From a virus, in IMG/VR virus record IMGVR_UViG_3300045425_000019, positions 1 through 30,091 of that record: a stretch of DNA of 30,091 bases; one strand, given 5' to 3'. The notes below the pieces were generated by a model. It did not search any database and was not told where the DNA came from. It worked only from the letters and a program-made list of their open reading frames with translations. Position 1 is the stretch's first letter. Each line of letters begins with the position of its first letter. Position numbers and translations under genes: made by a program. Positions 14,193 through 21,309 of the stretch are shown piece after piece.

Positions 14193-14199
14193 GCGTTGA

Positions 14200-17100
14200 T
14201 TACTTGGGAACCATCCCTTCTCTTTGTAACATTTCGAGAAACTCTTTATCCCTTTCTGTACCATTTGATAACGTAGATACCATATTGGAGATATATCTGT
14301 CATTCTCTTGAGTATGATGGTCAAGAAGATATAACATAATACTTTCCTTTCTGGTAGTGTAACTATCCCTATCCATAGATATAAACTTGCTCATAATCTC
14401 CTCTTTATCAGTTTCGTTAGTCACTGAGTTTAGGATATTACTTCTACGAACATATTCCATGAAGTCTGGATCACCTACCTTACCTTTCAGTTTAAGCATA
14501 CCATCATGTAATTCTTTAGCTCTGTTCTCAATGAAGGTATCTCTTTCTTTCTTATTCAACTGCATAGAGCGCAAGCGAACCTCTTGCTGTGATACAATAC
14601 CAAAAATCTGAGCGATAGCATGAGTGTAATTAAGCTCCAACCCTAAATTATTCCCAAACTTATCTTTCTTGTCACCCAACTCTTGTATCATCATAGCCTT
14701 AGCATAGTTGTTATAACCAGAAGTCATTTCAGCTACTTCAGTCATTACCATACCTAAAGCTTCTACAGTTTTAAACTCTTTAGTTTTCCATAGGTTATTC
14801 ATATCTGTAACAGCACTAAAAGCACTGCCAACAGCATTAGTGAATGGGAACCTAGGATTATCCGTTTTCTGTCCAGTAGCAAACATCAGCGTAGTGTACA
14901 GAGTATCTATTACAGGAAGATGATCACCTTGGAATGGTGCCACCCTATCAGTTATAGCTAAGTCTGAAGGGGGGAGATCAGGATCGGATAACATCATGTC
15001 AATACTCTTATTCAACAAGAGGTCAACCATCCCACCCTTATACTTCTCATACAGATCTTTCATATCTTGCGAGAATCCTTCTGTATGCTTATCTATCAGG
15101 TTGTATATCATTGTAGCACCCGGTACACCAGCTGCACCCCATAGAGCCAACCTAGCACCAGCAAGTTTAGCACGCGGCCCTACTATCTCACCCGGTGCCT
15201 TCTTGAGAGTCTTAGATGAGAATACTTGGAACATCTGTTTATGTACGATAGCTGCGAACTGTGTTAATACTCCCATGTATCCATCTTGGTACGGGAATGC
15301 ACCAGCTCTAGTATTCATACTTCCCATAATATCCCACCCATCAGCCGCTATACGTCTAATGTTTGTTGGTGTATTCCAGTCCAACCCCGGATTAAGTTTC
15401 TGCCATCTTTCCTTAGCAAATAAGAATCCAGCCATATCAGCCATCATCTGTGCTGGTGTATAACCCACCTGCTTACCCACTTGTCCGGGCTTACTTAACA
15501 CTTGTTGTGGTAGGTTCATAGCAGCCTCCCCCAACCCTTGTACCAATGGTTTACCTAGTTCATCAATCCCACCAGCTAACATCATATTCATGTCTACAGC
15601 TTGTGGTAGTCCAGCATCATATATAGCATCAGCAATCTTATTAAACTCTGCCTTATCTGACAATGATATATTCTCTGCCAACCTTCCCATAATACCAGCA
15701 TAAGGTTTAGAATGTCCAGCCCTACCCAACATATTAACTAACAATGCTGGAAGCATCTTCATACTATTAACAGCGAAGTTAGGGGAGATAGCAGCAAACT
15801 CAAGAATCTGAGGTGTCTGTACAACCCATTGTGCTACAGGACTTAGATTGATAAACAAGTTATTACTTAAACTTTTAATACCTTTTCTAAACAAATCTCC
15901 TTTATTAGCTATATCCCTAACCAGATCAGAAGGGACATTTAGTTTATATCCTTCTAACACATCTGCTAATGTGTGTCCCACACTCTTCCACACTTCATCA
16001 GATAGGTTTAGTTTATACCGTTGGTTAGAATATTGTTCAAACAGACGCTGTGCTGTCTTAAATGCTTTAACATGCTGCTCAGTAGCATTAACTGGTAAAT
16101 AGATGTCATGAATGGTATTAGGGAAATCTCCTTCTTTAACGTAATTACCAAACTCTTTAAGGAAGTTCTTTTTAAAGATAACGTCATAATCTTTCCATGA
16201 ATCCATACGGGCTATAGTTCGTGAACGATTAACCAATGCCACAAATGGATCTTCTAATCTGGAGAATCCATCCACAGTAGGTAGTCTGTCGCCACGAGTT
16301 TTACCAAAGGCCGCCATATCTTTAAATACTTTGTAGTCGGTCACAATAGCATTACCAGTATCACCCCTCTCTCTAACCAATGATATTTCATCATTAGGGT
16401 ATTGAGCTTTCAACCTATCAACCATCACACCACCATCTATCTCATTCCTAGCTGCTGCTATAGTAGTTGTATGTTCTTTCCTCAGGATATTAATATCTGT
16501 TACTCTAGTACCATTCTCAGTAACACCTTTAGGTGTGCGCTTAACATACCAGTTCTCAGTATTGATTCTAGGAATATACCCTTCAAGTTTAGGTACTACA
16601 CTATGTGGTAACATATTCAAAGATGATGCAACATCGTCAACCACAGCGTATGTGAACTTCTCACTACCACGGGTAATAGGTGTATCCAACCCTACTATAG
16701 TTTTACCTACAGTCTGTGCTGTATCAATACCAGTCTTAGTACCAAAGTCATACACTTTACGGACAGTAGAAGGAACTGTATTCACTTTATTACCAATCCC
16801 TAAGAGATCCCCATTAGCTGCATAGATCCCTTGCTTACTCTCAGAAAGCATCCTAGCACGTTCATTACGATTAGTCCAGTTCCATAAATAATCAGAGTTT
16901 CGTTTAACCAACTCTTGCTGTCCTTGTAGATGATCTAAGCTCTTCTTATCAAGGTAAGGGAACATAGAGGCTATATCACCCCTGCTCATGTATGCTTGGT
17001 TCTCAGCAATGTTATTAACAATGGCATTCAACTCTTTAGGATGTGTTGTATTCCTAATCTCCTTCTGTAACACCAAGAACCCTTCTTCAATCTTAGATGC

Positions 17101-19125
17101 ATTGACACCAGCAGAGAATCCACCTTTAGTTACCCATTCGTCAAGGCGCATAGTAGCAGGTAGAATATACTTACCTAACCAACTACGACCTAAACCATTA
17201 GCACCAATACCCAGAATAGAAGCATCTGTACTACTGTTACCAAATACTCTAGCGGAGAATGGATCATACTCTTTGTTCCAAAGAACATCTACATAGTATT
17301 GTCCACCATTATCTGTGACAATTTTAGTTTCATAAGATGATGTAGGAGTGTTAGTAAAGGTTGTTTTAATGTTCGCCTCTGCCAACTCTGCTTCTCTGAG
17401 AGTATTAAACCCAAAATCTTCATTCTTACCATAGCGAGCATTCCCTTTAATATGGGTTAAACTCTCCTCAAAAGAGGAATTAGGTACTTGATAATGAGCA
17501 CCACGAGCTTGTTGTAATGTCTCATAAATAATCTTTCTATCTGCTGCCCTTTCTGTTGTATTGACTAAATATGGATCAAGTTTAGCATCATCAAACAACT
17601 TACGAAACTTCTCATCCTGTTGTAATATCTTCTTGTAAGCATCTGGATTATCACGTATAAATACAGCATCGATCTTTGGGAGAACAATACTACCTAATAA
17701 CTCACCGGGTGATGTACCAGCTGCTGTAGCAGCACTAGGATTAAGAATAGCTTGAGCACCAACATTACCAGCATGTGTAGGATTAGCTGCTATAGTAGAC
17801 CCAATAGGTGATCCCGGATTAACTGAGGGAGTCACTGTATTAACTGGAGGAACTACTCCTTGGACACTCGGTGTAGCTGGAGGTGTTGGCACCCCTGCAC
17901 CGTTATTCACACCAGTAGGAGGATTACTAGCTATATTTTGTGTATGGTTAGCTGCCGCTGTAGCTGCTTGTTTTGTTATAGGTTGTGATTTACCAAAACT
18001 AGATGCTTTATTTTTGATAAAATGATATAACTTCTTTTCACTTTCATTAGTAGCCCTAGGTATTAGATTCTTCAATAACTTAACAGGTGAAGATATTGCC
18101 TTACCACCAAAGAAGGCATCCAGCAGTCCAATAGCATTCTCAAACTGTTCTTCCCATATGCTCAACTCACCTTGCAACAGCATATCTTGGATAGTAGACC
18201 ATTTGTTGTAGTCTGTTCCGGGAAGATTCTTAATATCTTCCAACATAGCTAATGTCATCTCTCTACGTTGTTCAGGATCAAGGGTATTACGCATGATACT
18301 AGCAATCTCTTTATTATTTGTACCAACAAGAATATATGATTGTATTGTATCAAACACCTCTTCATCTGTATCTACACCTAGACGCTCTCTAAACTTAGCA
18401 TTAATATACGCATTAGTACCAATGGATGTACCCGGGATGAGAACATCTCTAGCAATACCAGCAAGCATACTAGAGGCATCTTGACTGAAACCAACTGTGG
18501 AGGTTTCTCTAGCCAGTGTGGCCTCTTGGTGTCTCTCTAAGTTGGCGTTAAGAACATCAACTAATTTATCTTGGCTGATTTTGTTATCAACAAGATCATG
18601 ATCGTCTTGAGTAGCCACCTTCTCAATATACTTATCTCTAAGGTTTGGAGGAGTTGTTCCTCTAACATTATACGCATTTAATATGCTTTTACGTTGTTCT
18701 AAAGGAATAGTAGCATCAGATAAAGCATTTACAACTGCCTGCCTATGCATCTCAGCACTTTCACCTTCCCACACACGTAACTCTTGATCATACAGAGAGG
18801 ATTTACCTGTAGTCTCAAGATCAAATCTCACTTGTTCAAAGTTGGTATTAAAATCACCTTCTGCTAAAGAAGATGTGTAGAATGCCCTATCATTCACTTC
18901 TTTCTGTGGTAGTACTTCAGCAGTGTCTACTGGAGGTATTACAATGTTCTGTTGTTCAGCTTGTATATCATCACTAGGAAGTGTGATACCAGAATCAATC
19001 TCTTTGGATTTAATATCTTGTTCTGGAGAAGATGTAGCATCCGCTATGACCCAACTACCACCAACTTGACCAGATTTTGTAACTCCAGATGCTGAGTTTT
19101 TGAATATCTCTAATAATCCTGCCAT
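14200..19125 (-). CDS. large internal virion protein (T7 gp16-like position), 1641 aa
   Basis: The largest gene in the window. It encodes a protein of mostly helical character with an Ala/Pro/Thr/Asn-rich linker at about 384-474 that separates a helical N-terminal third from a long C-terminal body. The body contains predicted amphipathic helices and small-residue helix segments, such as LARARLALWGAAGVPGATMIYNLI-like stretches near 1340-1380. No enzymatic motif is visible; the peptidoglycan-cleaving domain is in the next gene. Position between the gp14-like protein and the transglycosylase protein, and the size, argue for an ejection protein that crosses the host envelope with the genome. Low similarity to known families is expected for such proteins. 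It begins one base after the gp14-like gene ends. Confidence 0.85.
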   Translation of the reverse strand: MAGLLEIFKNSASGVTKSGQVGGSWVIADATSSPEQDIKSKEIDSGITLPSDDIQAEQQNIVIPPVDTAEVLPQKEVNDRAFYTSSLAEGDFNTNFEQVRFDLETTGKSSLYDQELRVWEGESAEMHRQAVVNALSDATIPLEQRKSILNAYNVRGTTPPNLRDKYIEKVATQDDHDLVDNKISQDKLVDVLNANLERHQEATLARETSTVGFSQDASSMLAGIARDVLIPGTSIGTNAYINAKFRERLGVDTDEEVFDTIQSYILVGTNNKEIASIMRNTLDPEQRREMTLAMLEDIKNLPGTDYNKWSTIQDMLLQGELSIWEEQFENAIGLLDAFFGGKAISSPVKLLKNLIPRATNESEKKLYHFIKNKASSFGKSQPITKQAATAAANHTQNIASNPPTGVNNGAGVPTPPATPSVQGVVPPVNTVTPSVNPGSPIGSTIAANPTHAGNVGAQAILNPSAATAAGTSPGELLGSIVLPKIDAVFIRDNPDAYKKILQQDEKFRKLFDDAKLDPYLVNTTERAADRKIIYETLQQARGAHYQVPNSSFEESLTHIKGNARYGKNEDFGFNTLREAELAEANIKTTFTNTPTSSYETKIVTDNGGQYYVDVLWNKEYDPFSARVFGNSSTDASILGIGANGLGRSWLGKYILPATMRLDEWVTKGGFSAGVNASKIEEGFLVLQKEIRNTTHPKELNAIVNNIAENQAYMSRGDIASMFPYLDKKSLDHLQGQQELVKRNSDYLWNWTNRNERARMLSESKQGIYAANGDLLGIGNKVNTVPSTVRKVYDFGTKTGIDTAQTVGKTIVGLDTPITRGSEKFTYAVVDDVASSLNMLPHSVVPKLEGYIPRINTENWYVKRTPKGVTENGTRVTDINILRKEHTTTIAAARNEIDGGVMVDRLKAQYPNDEISLVRERGDTGNAIVTDYKVFKDMAAFGKTRGDRLPTVDGFSRLEDPFVALVNRSRTIARMDSWKDYDVIFKKNFLKEFGNYVKEGDFPNTIHDIYLPVNATEQHVKAFKTAQRLFEQYSNQRYKLNLSDEVWKSVGHTLADVLEGYKLNVPSDLVRDIANKGDLFRKGIKSLSNNLFINLSPVAQWVVQTPQILEFAAISPNFAVNSMKMLPALLVNMLGRAGHSKPYAGIMGRLAENISLSDKAEFNKIADAIYDAGLPQAVDMNMMLAGGIDELGKPLVQGLGEAAMNLPQQVLSKPGQVGKQVGYTPAQMMADMAGFLFAKERWQKLNPGLDWNTPTNIRRIAADGWDIMGSMNTRAGAFPYQDGYMGVLTQFAAIVHKQMFQVFSSKTLKKAPGEIVGPRAKLAGARLALWGAAGVPGATMIYNLIDKHTEGFSQDMKDLYEKYKGGMVDLLLNKSIDMMLSDPDLPPSDLAITDRVAPFQGDHLPVIDTLYTTLMFATGQKTDNPRFPFTNAVGSAFSAVTDMNNLWKTKEFKTVEALGMVMTEVAEMTSGYNNYAKAMMIQELGDKKDKFGNNLGLELNYTHAIAQIFGIVSQQEVRLRSMQLNKKERDTFIENRAKELHDGMLKLKGKVGDPDFMEYVRRSNILNSVTNETDKEEIMSKFISMDRDSYTTRKESIMLYLLDHHTQENDRYISNMVSTLSNGTERDKEFLEMLQREGMVPK

Positions 19126-19126
19126 T

Positions 19127-19780
19127 TTATTTATTCCCGAATATTGAGTCTAAAGCTGAAGTTGTTTTACCTGCACCAAAGACTGACCCAAACACACCAC
19201 TACCACCTATGCCACCAGCACCACCAGTTACACCAGCAGTAACAGCACTCTCTACTAACCCACCAATCTGTCCAATAGATTTTAGACCAGACAGAGATTT
19301 GTTGAGTTTAGCCTGCACAATCTGTGATTGTCCACCAAGAAGAGCACTCTCCCCCTGTAACTTAGCAACTCTACCTTGTGAGTCTAGTGCTTTAGATTGT
19401 ATTTCAGCATCTTTATCTTGTAATCTATTAAATATATTAGCAACTCCTAATGTATTCTGGAAACTAGAAGTCATAGCTCCTACAGCCCCTGTGACAGCCG
19501 CACTATTAGATTGAATACCTGAGGCTACAGCAGAGGATATTAAACCAGCCCTGCGAATCCTAGCGCTTCTGATACTCTCTATACGATCTAATTGTCTCTG
19601 TTGTCCAAGAGTAGCTCTACCAAGAGCGAATTGTTCTTTAGCTAACCCTGTTTGAATCTCAGTCTCTTTATTAGCTTCTACAGCTAACGCCTGTTGTTGC
19701 TCAGCAATCCTCTTCTGTTTCTTGGCAGCTTTCTTTTTCTTCTTTCCACCAATAATACCAGTAACAGCTCCTATTACCAT
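19127..19780 (-). CDS. internal virion protein, T7 gp14-like (217 aa)
   Basis: The product starts with a glycine-rich stretch (MVIGAVTGIIGG), a Lys-rich patch, then a long coiled coil (about 20-60, QKRIAEQQQALAVEANKETEIQ...), a helical middle with IRRAGLISSAVASGIQSNSAAVTGAVGAM, and a Gly-rich end (VTAGVTGGAGGIGGSGVFGSVFGAG). This domain order is typical of gp14-like core proteins in T7-type podoviruses, which enter the outer membrane on infection. AAGGAAAG is an adequate ribosome site. The gene follows the long leader region described at 19781-20202 and heads the run of three core-protein genes. Confidence 0.85.
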   Translation of the reverse strand: MVIGAVTGIIGGKKKKKAAKKQKRIAEQQQALAVEANKETEIQTGLAKEQFALGRATLGQQRQLDRIESIRSARIRRAGLISSAVASGIQSNSAAVTGAVGAMTSSFQNTLGVANIFNRLQDKDAEIQSKALDSQGRVAKLQGESALLGGQSQIVQAKLNKSLSGLKSIGQIGGLVESAVTAGVTGGAGGIGGSGVFGSVFGAGKTTSALDSIFGNK

Positions 19781-19808
19781 TGACTTTCCTTAATAATTAT
19801 GATATAAT
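19780..19808 (+). promoter_or_regulatory. near-consensus sigma70-type promoter on + strand, antisense to gp14-like leader
   Basis: TTGACT (19780-19785), a 17-base spacer, and a perfect TATAAT (19803-19808) point rightward, away from the gp14-like gene. Transcription would start near 19815 and run antisense to the leader of the core genes. A caution: the -35 box overlaps the complement of the gp14-like start codon and ribosome site, which constrains its sequence for other reasons. The -10 is not constrained in that way. Confidence 0.55.
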
Positions 19809-19814
19809 GCAAAC

Positions 19815-20190
19815 TAGTTTGAACTTTAATTAACAATTTAGTTCAAATACTTTATGTTCGTCGGGGCAACTACGGCAGGGACATGATGTTGAAGGATACT
19901 ACTGTGGGTGATGTACAAAGTATCCAGCGTGGGCTGACCTAGAGCGCGTACATTTACAAGTAATAAATGAGAGAGGCGGTGAGGGACATGTATTGCACAT
20001 GTGAAATCGAAGTCCTTATTTATTGTTGTAAGATAGTCTAGGGTTACATAGAAACTTCAAGGTTGCGCACTGTTAGTGTGTTTGTTACAAAGCCTAGGAG
20101 ATATGAGCTGCGTATGCGCTTAACTGCGTAGGCGCGAGCTTTATATTTCTTAAGGTTGATATATATTAATAGCAGTGCCTGAGCACTGCA
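19815..20190 (+). ncRNA. candidate structured non-coding RNA (about 375 nt)
   Basis: No ORF of note lies here. The + strand can fold into many helices. They are TTTGAACT 19818-19825 with AGTTCAAA 19840-19847; 19894-19900 with 19919-19925 (7 bp); 19954-19968 with 20018-20031 (14 bp, one bulge, two G-U); 19982-19987 with 20012-20017; 20037-20042 with 20093-20098; 20065-20071 with 20075-20081 (7 bp, two G-U); 20101-20112 with 20133-20146 (bulged); and 20172-20178 with 20183-20189. The G-U pairs exist only in + strand RNA, which agrees with the promoter at 19780. I recognise no known RNA family. Ends are guesses from the promoter and last hairpin. Confidence 0.45.
20172..20189. promoter_or_regulatory. 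perfect 7-bp GC-rich hairpin with 4-base loop
   Basis: GCAGTGC, loop CTGA, GCACTGC. On the + strand it would close the candidate RNA, but it is followed by an AU stretch without a U-tract. On the - strand it lies about 6 bases after the predicted start of transcription from 20202-20231 and could protect the 5' end of the core-gene mRNA. Confidence 0.6.
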
Positions 20191-20201
20191 TATAATAATA
20201 T

Positions 20202-20231
20202 ATTATAGTTTAAACAACCTATCTCCTTCAA
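20202..20231 (-). promoter_or_regulatory. possible sigma70-type promoter for the internal-core genes
   Basis: On the - strand, TTGAAG (20226-20231), an 18-base spacer, and TATAAT (20202-20207) point toward the gp14-like gene, with a start expected near 20195. It overlaps the 3' end of the gp13-like gene. It would give a leader of about 415 bases, all of it opposite the candidate + strand RNA. Confidence 0.45.
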
Positions 20232-20499
20232 TACTGATCCCAGTATACTTAAATCCAAATGCTTTAGCCCACTTACAGTTCTCATCTTCTACAGGGAGAC
20301 AGTAGATATTCTTAATACCGTTACTATGTAGATAATCTACCACTCCCTTCCATACCCTAAGACTCTTCTTCATTCTTGATACAGATAATGGTTTGTACAT
20401 TTCATTATGTACAAACACACCATTAATAAGATCCCTCTCATTCTCAATCGTTAAGAATATATCTTCATCTTGATATACAGCTGTCTCTTCCAAATACAT
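20203..20499 (-). CDS. gp13-like / GNAT-fold virion protein (98 aa)
   Basis: The protein has a short N-terminal part (LEETAVYQDEDIFLTIE) and a C-terminal half, LRVWKGVVDYLHSNGIKNIYCLPVEDENCKWAKAFGFKYTGISIEGDRLFKL. The latter has the layout of the last third of a GNAT acetyltransferase: helix, strand, NCKWAKAFGFKYTG (the motif B 'xxNxxAxxfYxklGF' position) and final strands. In T7-like phages a similar small protein (gp13) lies here and is needed for correct internal-core assembly. The acetyl-CoA pyrophosphate-binding loop is not evident, so catalysis is doubtful. AAGGA lies upstream of the ATG, inside the end of the preceding gene. Confidence 0.72.
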   Translation of the reverse strand: MYLEETAVYQDEDIFLTIENERDLINGVFVHNEMYKPLSVSRMKKSLRVWKGVVDYLHSNGIKNIYCLPVEDENCKWAKAFGFKYTGISIEGDRLFKL

Positions 20500-20511
20500 A
20501 TCCGTTCCTTA

Positions 20512-21309
20512 CTATCCAACTGGGTTAGCATATGTATCAATAGCCCACCCTAGTAATATACAATCTTCTCCACACCCTGCACTATACTTAATGGCTAGAC
20601 TTCGTCCACGTCCTCTAAGTTTATTCTTAGTAATAACAACAGTATCACCGTAATCAAAAGGTTGATTAACAGTAGTAGTTGCAGGAATCTTCTTAAGCAA
20701 TCTATAAGCTTCAAATGGCACTCCCCACTTACCTTGAGCTGTACTATTATTCCATTCCCACTGTGGTTGAATCTTACAGCTACTTTTATTAGCTAAAGTT
20801 CCTACTTTGTCCAAGAAATGTGTCTCAGTTCTTGTAAAGAATGTATGTAAGTATATACTCTGCTTCTTACGCATCATATCTTCTGTAAAATGGTAACCAG
20901 CAATGAGGTAGGCATTGTATGTTTTACCTACCCCATCAATACTTCTCCAATCTACAAAATTGTAATCATGATACTCAGACGCAAAGATATTAGTATCATA
21001 TGTAGTCAGATACTTGAAATTCTCTCTTCTTCTGTCAGTATGCCTCTTAACAGCCCGAGGTACAACATGAGTACCAGTGATGGTAGTATCGTTGTATGTA
21101 TTAACTGTATCTGCAACTACATAAAAGTCAGGGATTTGTATGTAATCCCTTATAAGAGGCCCTCCGTTATGTTGTAAATCATTGTAACTGAATGATCCTA
21201 GTGTCAAGTCCAACACCAACTCTCTATTATAACTATCATAATTCTCTATAATATTAAAGTCAGTGTCGTTCTGCTCGACATTACATAATGGTATAAATTT
21301 ATCTGTCAT
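20512..21309 (-). CDS. probable detached C-terminal part of gp12-like tail nozzle (265 aa)
   Basis: The start overlaps the stop of the nozzle gene (ATGA). The C-terminal 40 residues, ending NKLRGRGRSLAIKYSAGCGEDCILLGWAIDTYANPVG, match the ending normally found at the C-terminus of gp12-like nozzle proteins ('xxRGRGRxLxLxxxSxxGxDFxLLGWxVxxxxN'). In usual nozzles that segment is part of one polypeptide. Here it stands in its own gene, with 225 residues of mostly beta pattern before it (for example IQIPDFYVVADTV, HVVPRAVKRHTDRR, YNAYLIAGYHF). It may combine with the upstream product to complete the tail tip. No enzymatic motif is seen. Confidence 0.72.
   Translation of the reverse strand: MTDKFIPLCNVEQNDTDFNIIENYDSYNRELVLDLTLGSFSYNDLQHNGGPLIRDYIQIPDFYVVADTVNTYNDTTITGTHVVPRAVKRHTDRRRENFKYLTTYDTNIFASEYHDYNFVDWRSIDGVGKTYNAYLIAGYHFTEDMMRKKQSIYLHTFFTRTETHFLDKVGTLANKSSCKIQPQWEWNNSTAQGKWGVPFEAYRLLKKIPATTTVNQPFDYGDTVVITKNKLRGRGRSLAIKYSAGCGEDCILLGWAIDTYANPVG

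Noticed and set aside
19835-19860. T-loop-like GTTCAAATA suggesting a tRNA
   Set aside because: No acceptor, D-arm or anticodon arm can be formed around it; the bases pair better as a simple hairpin with 19818-19825.
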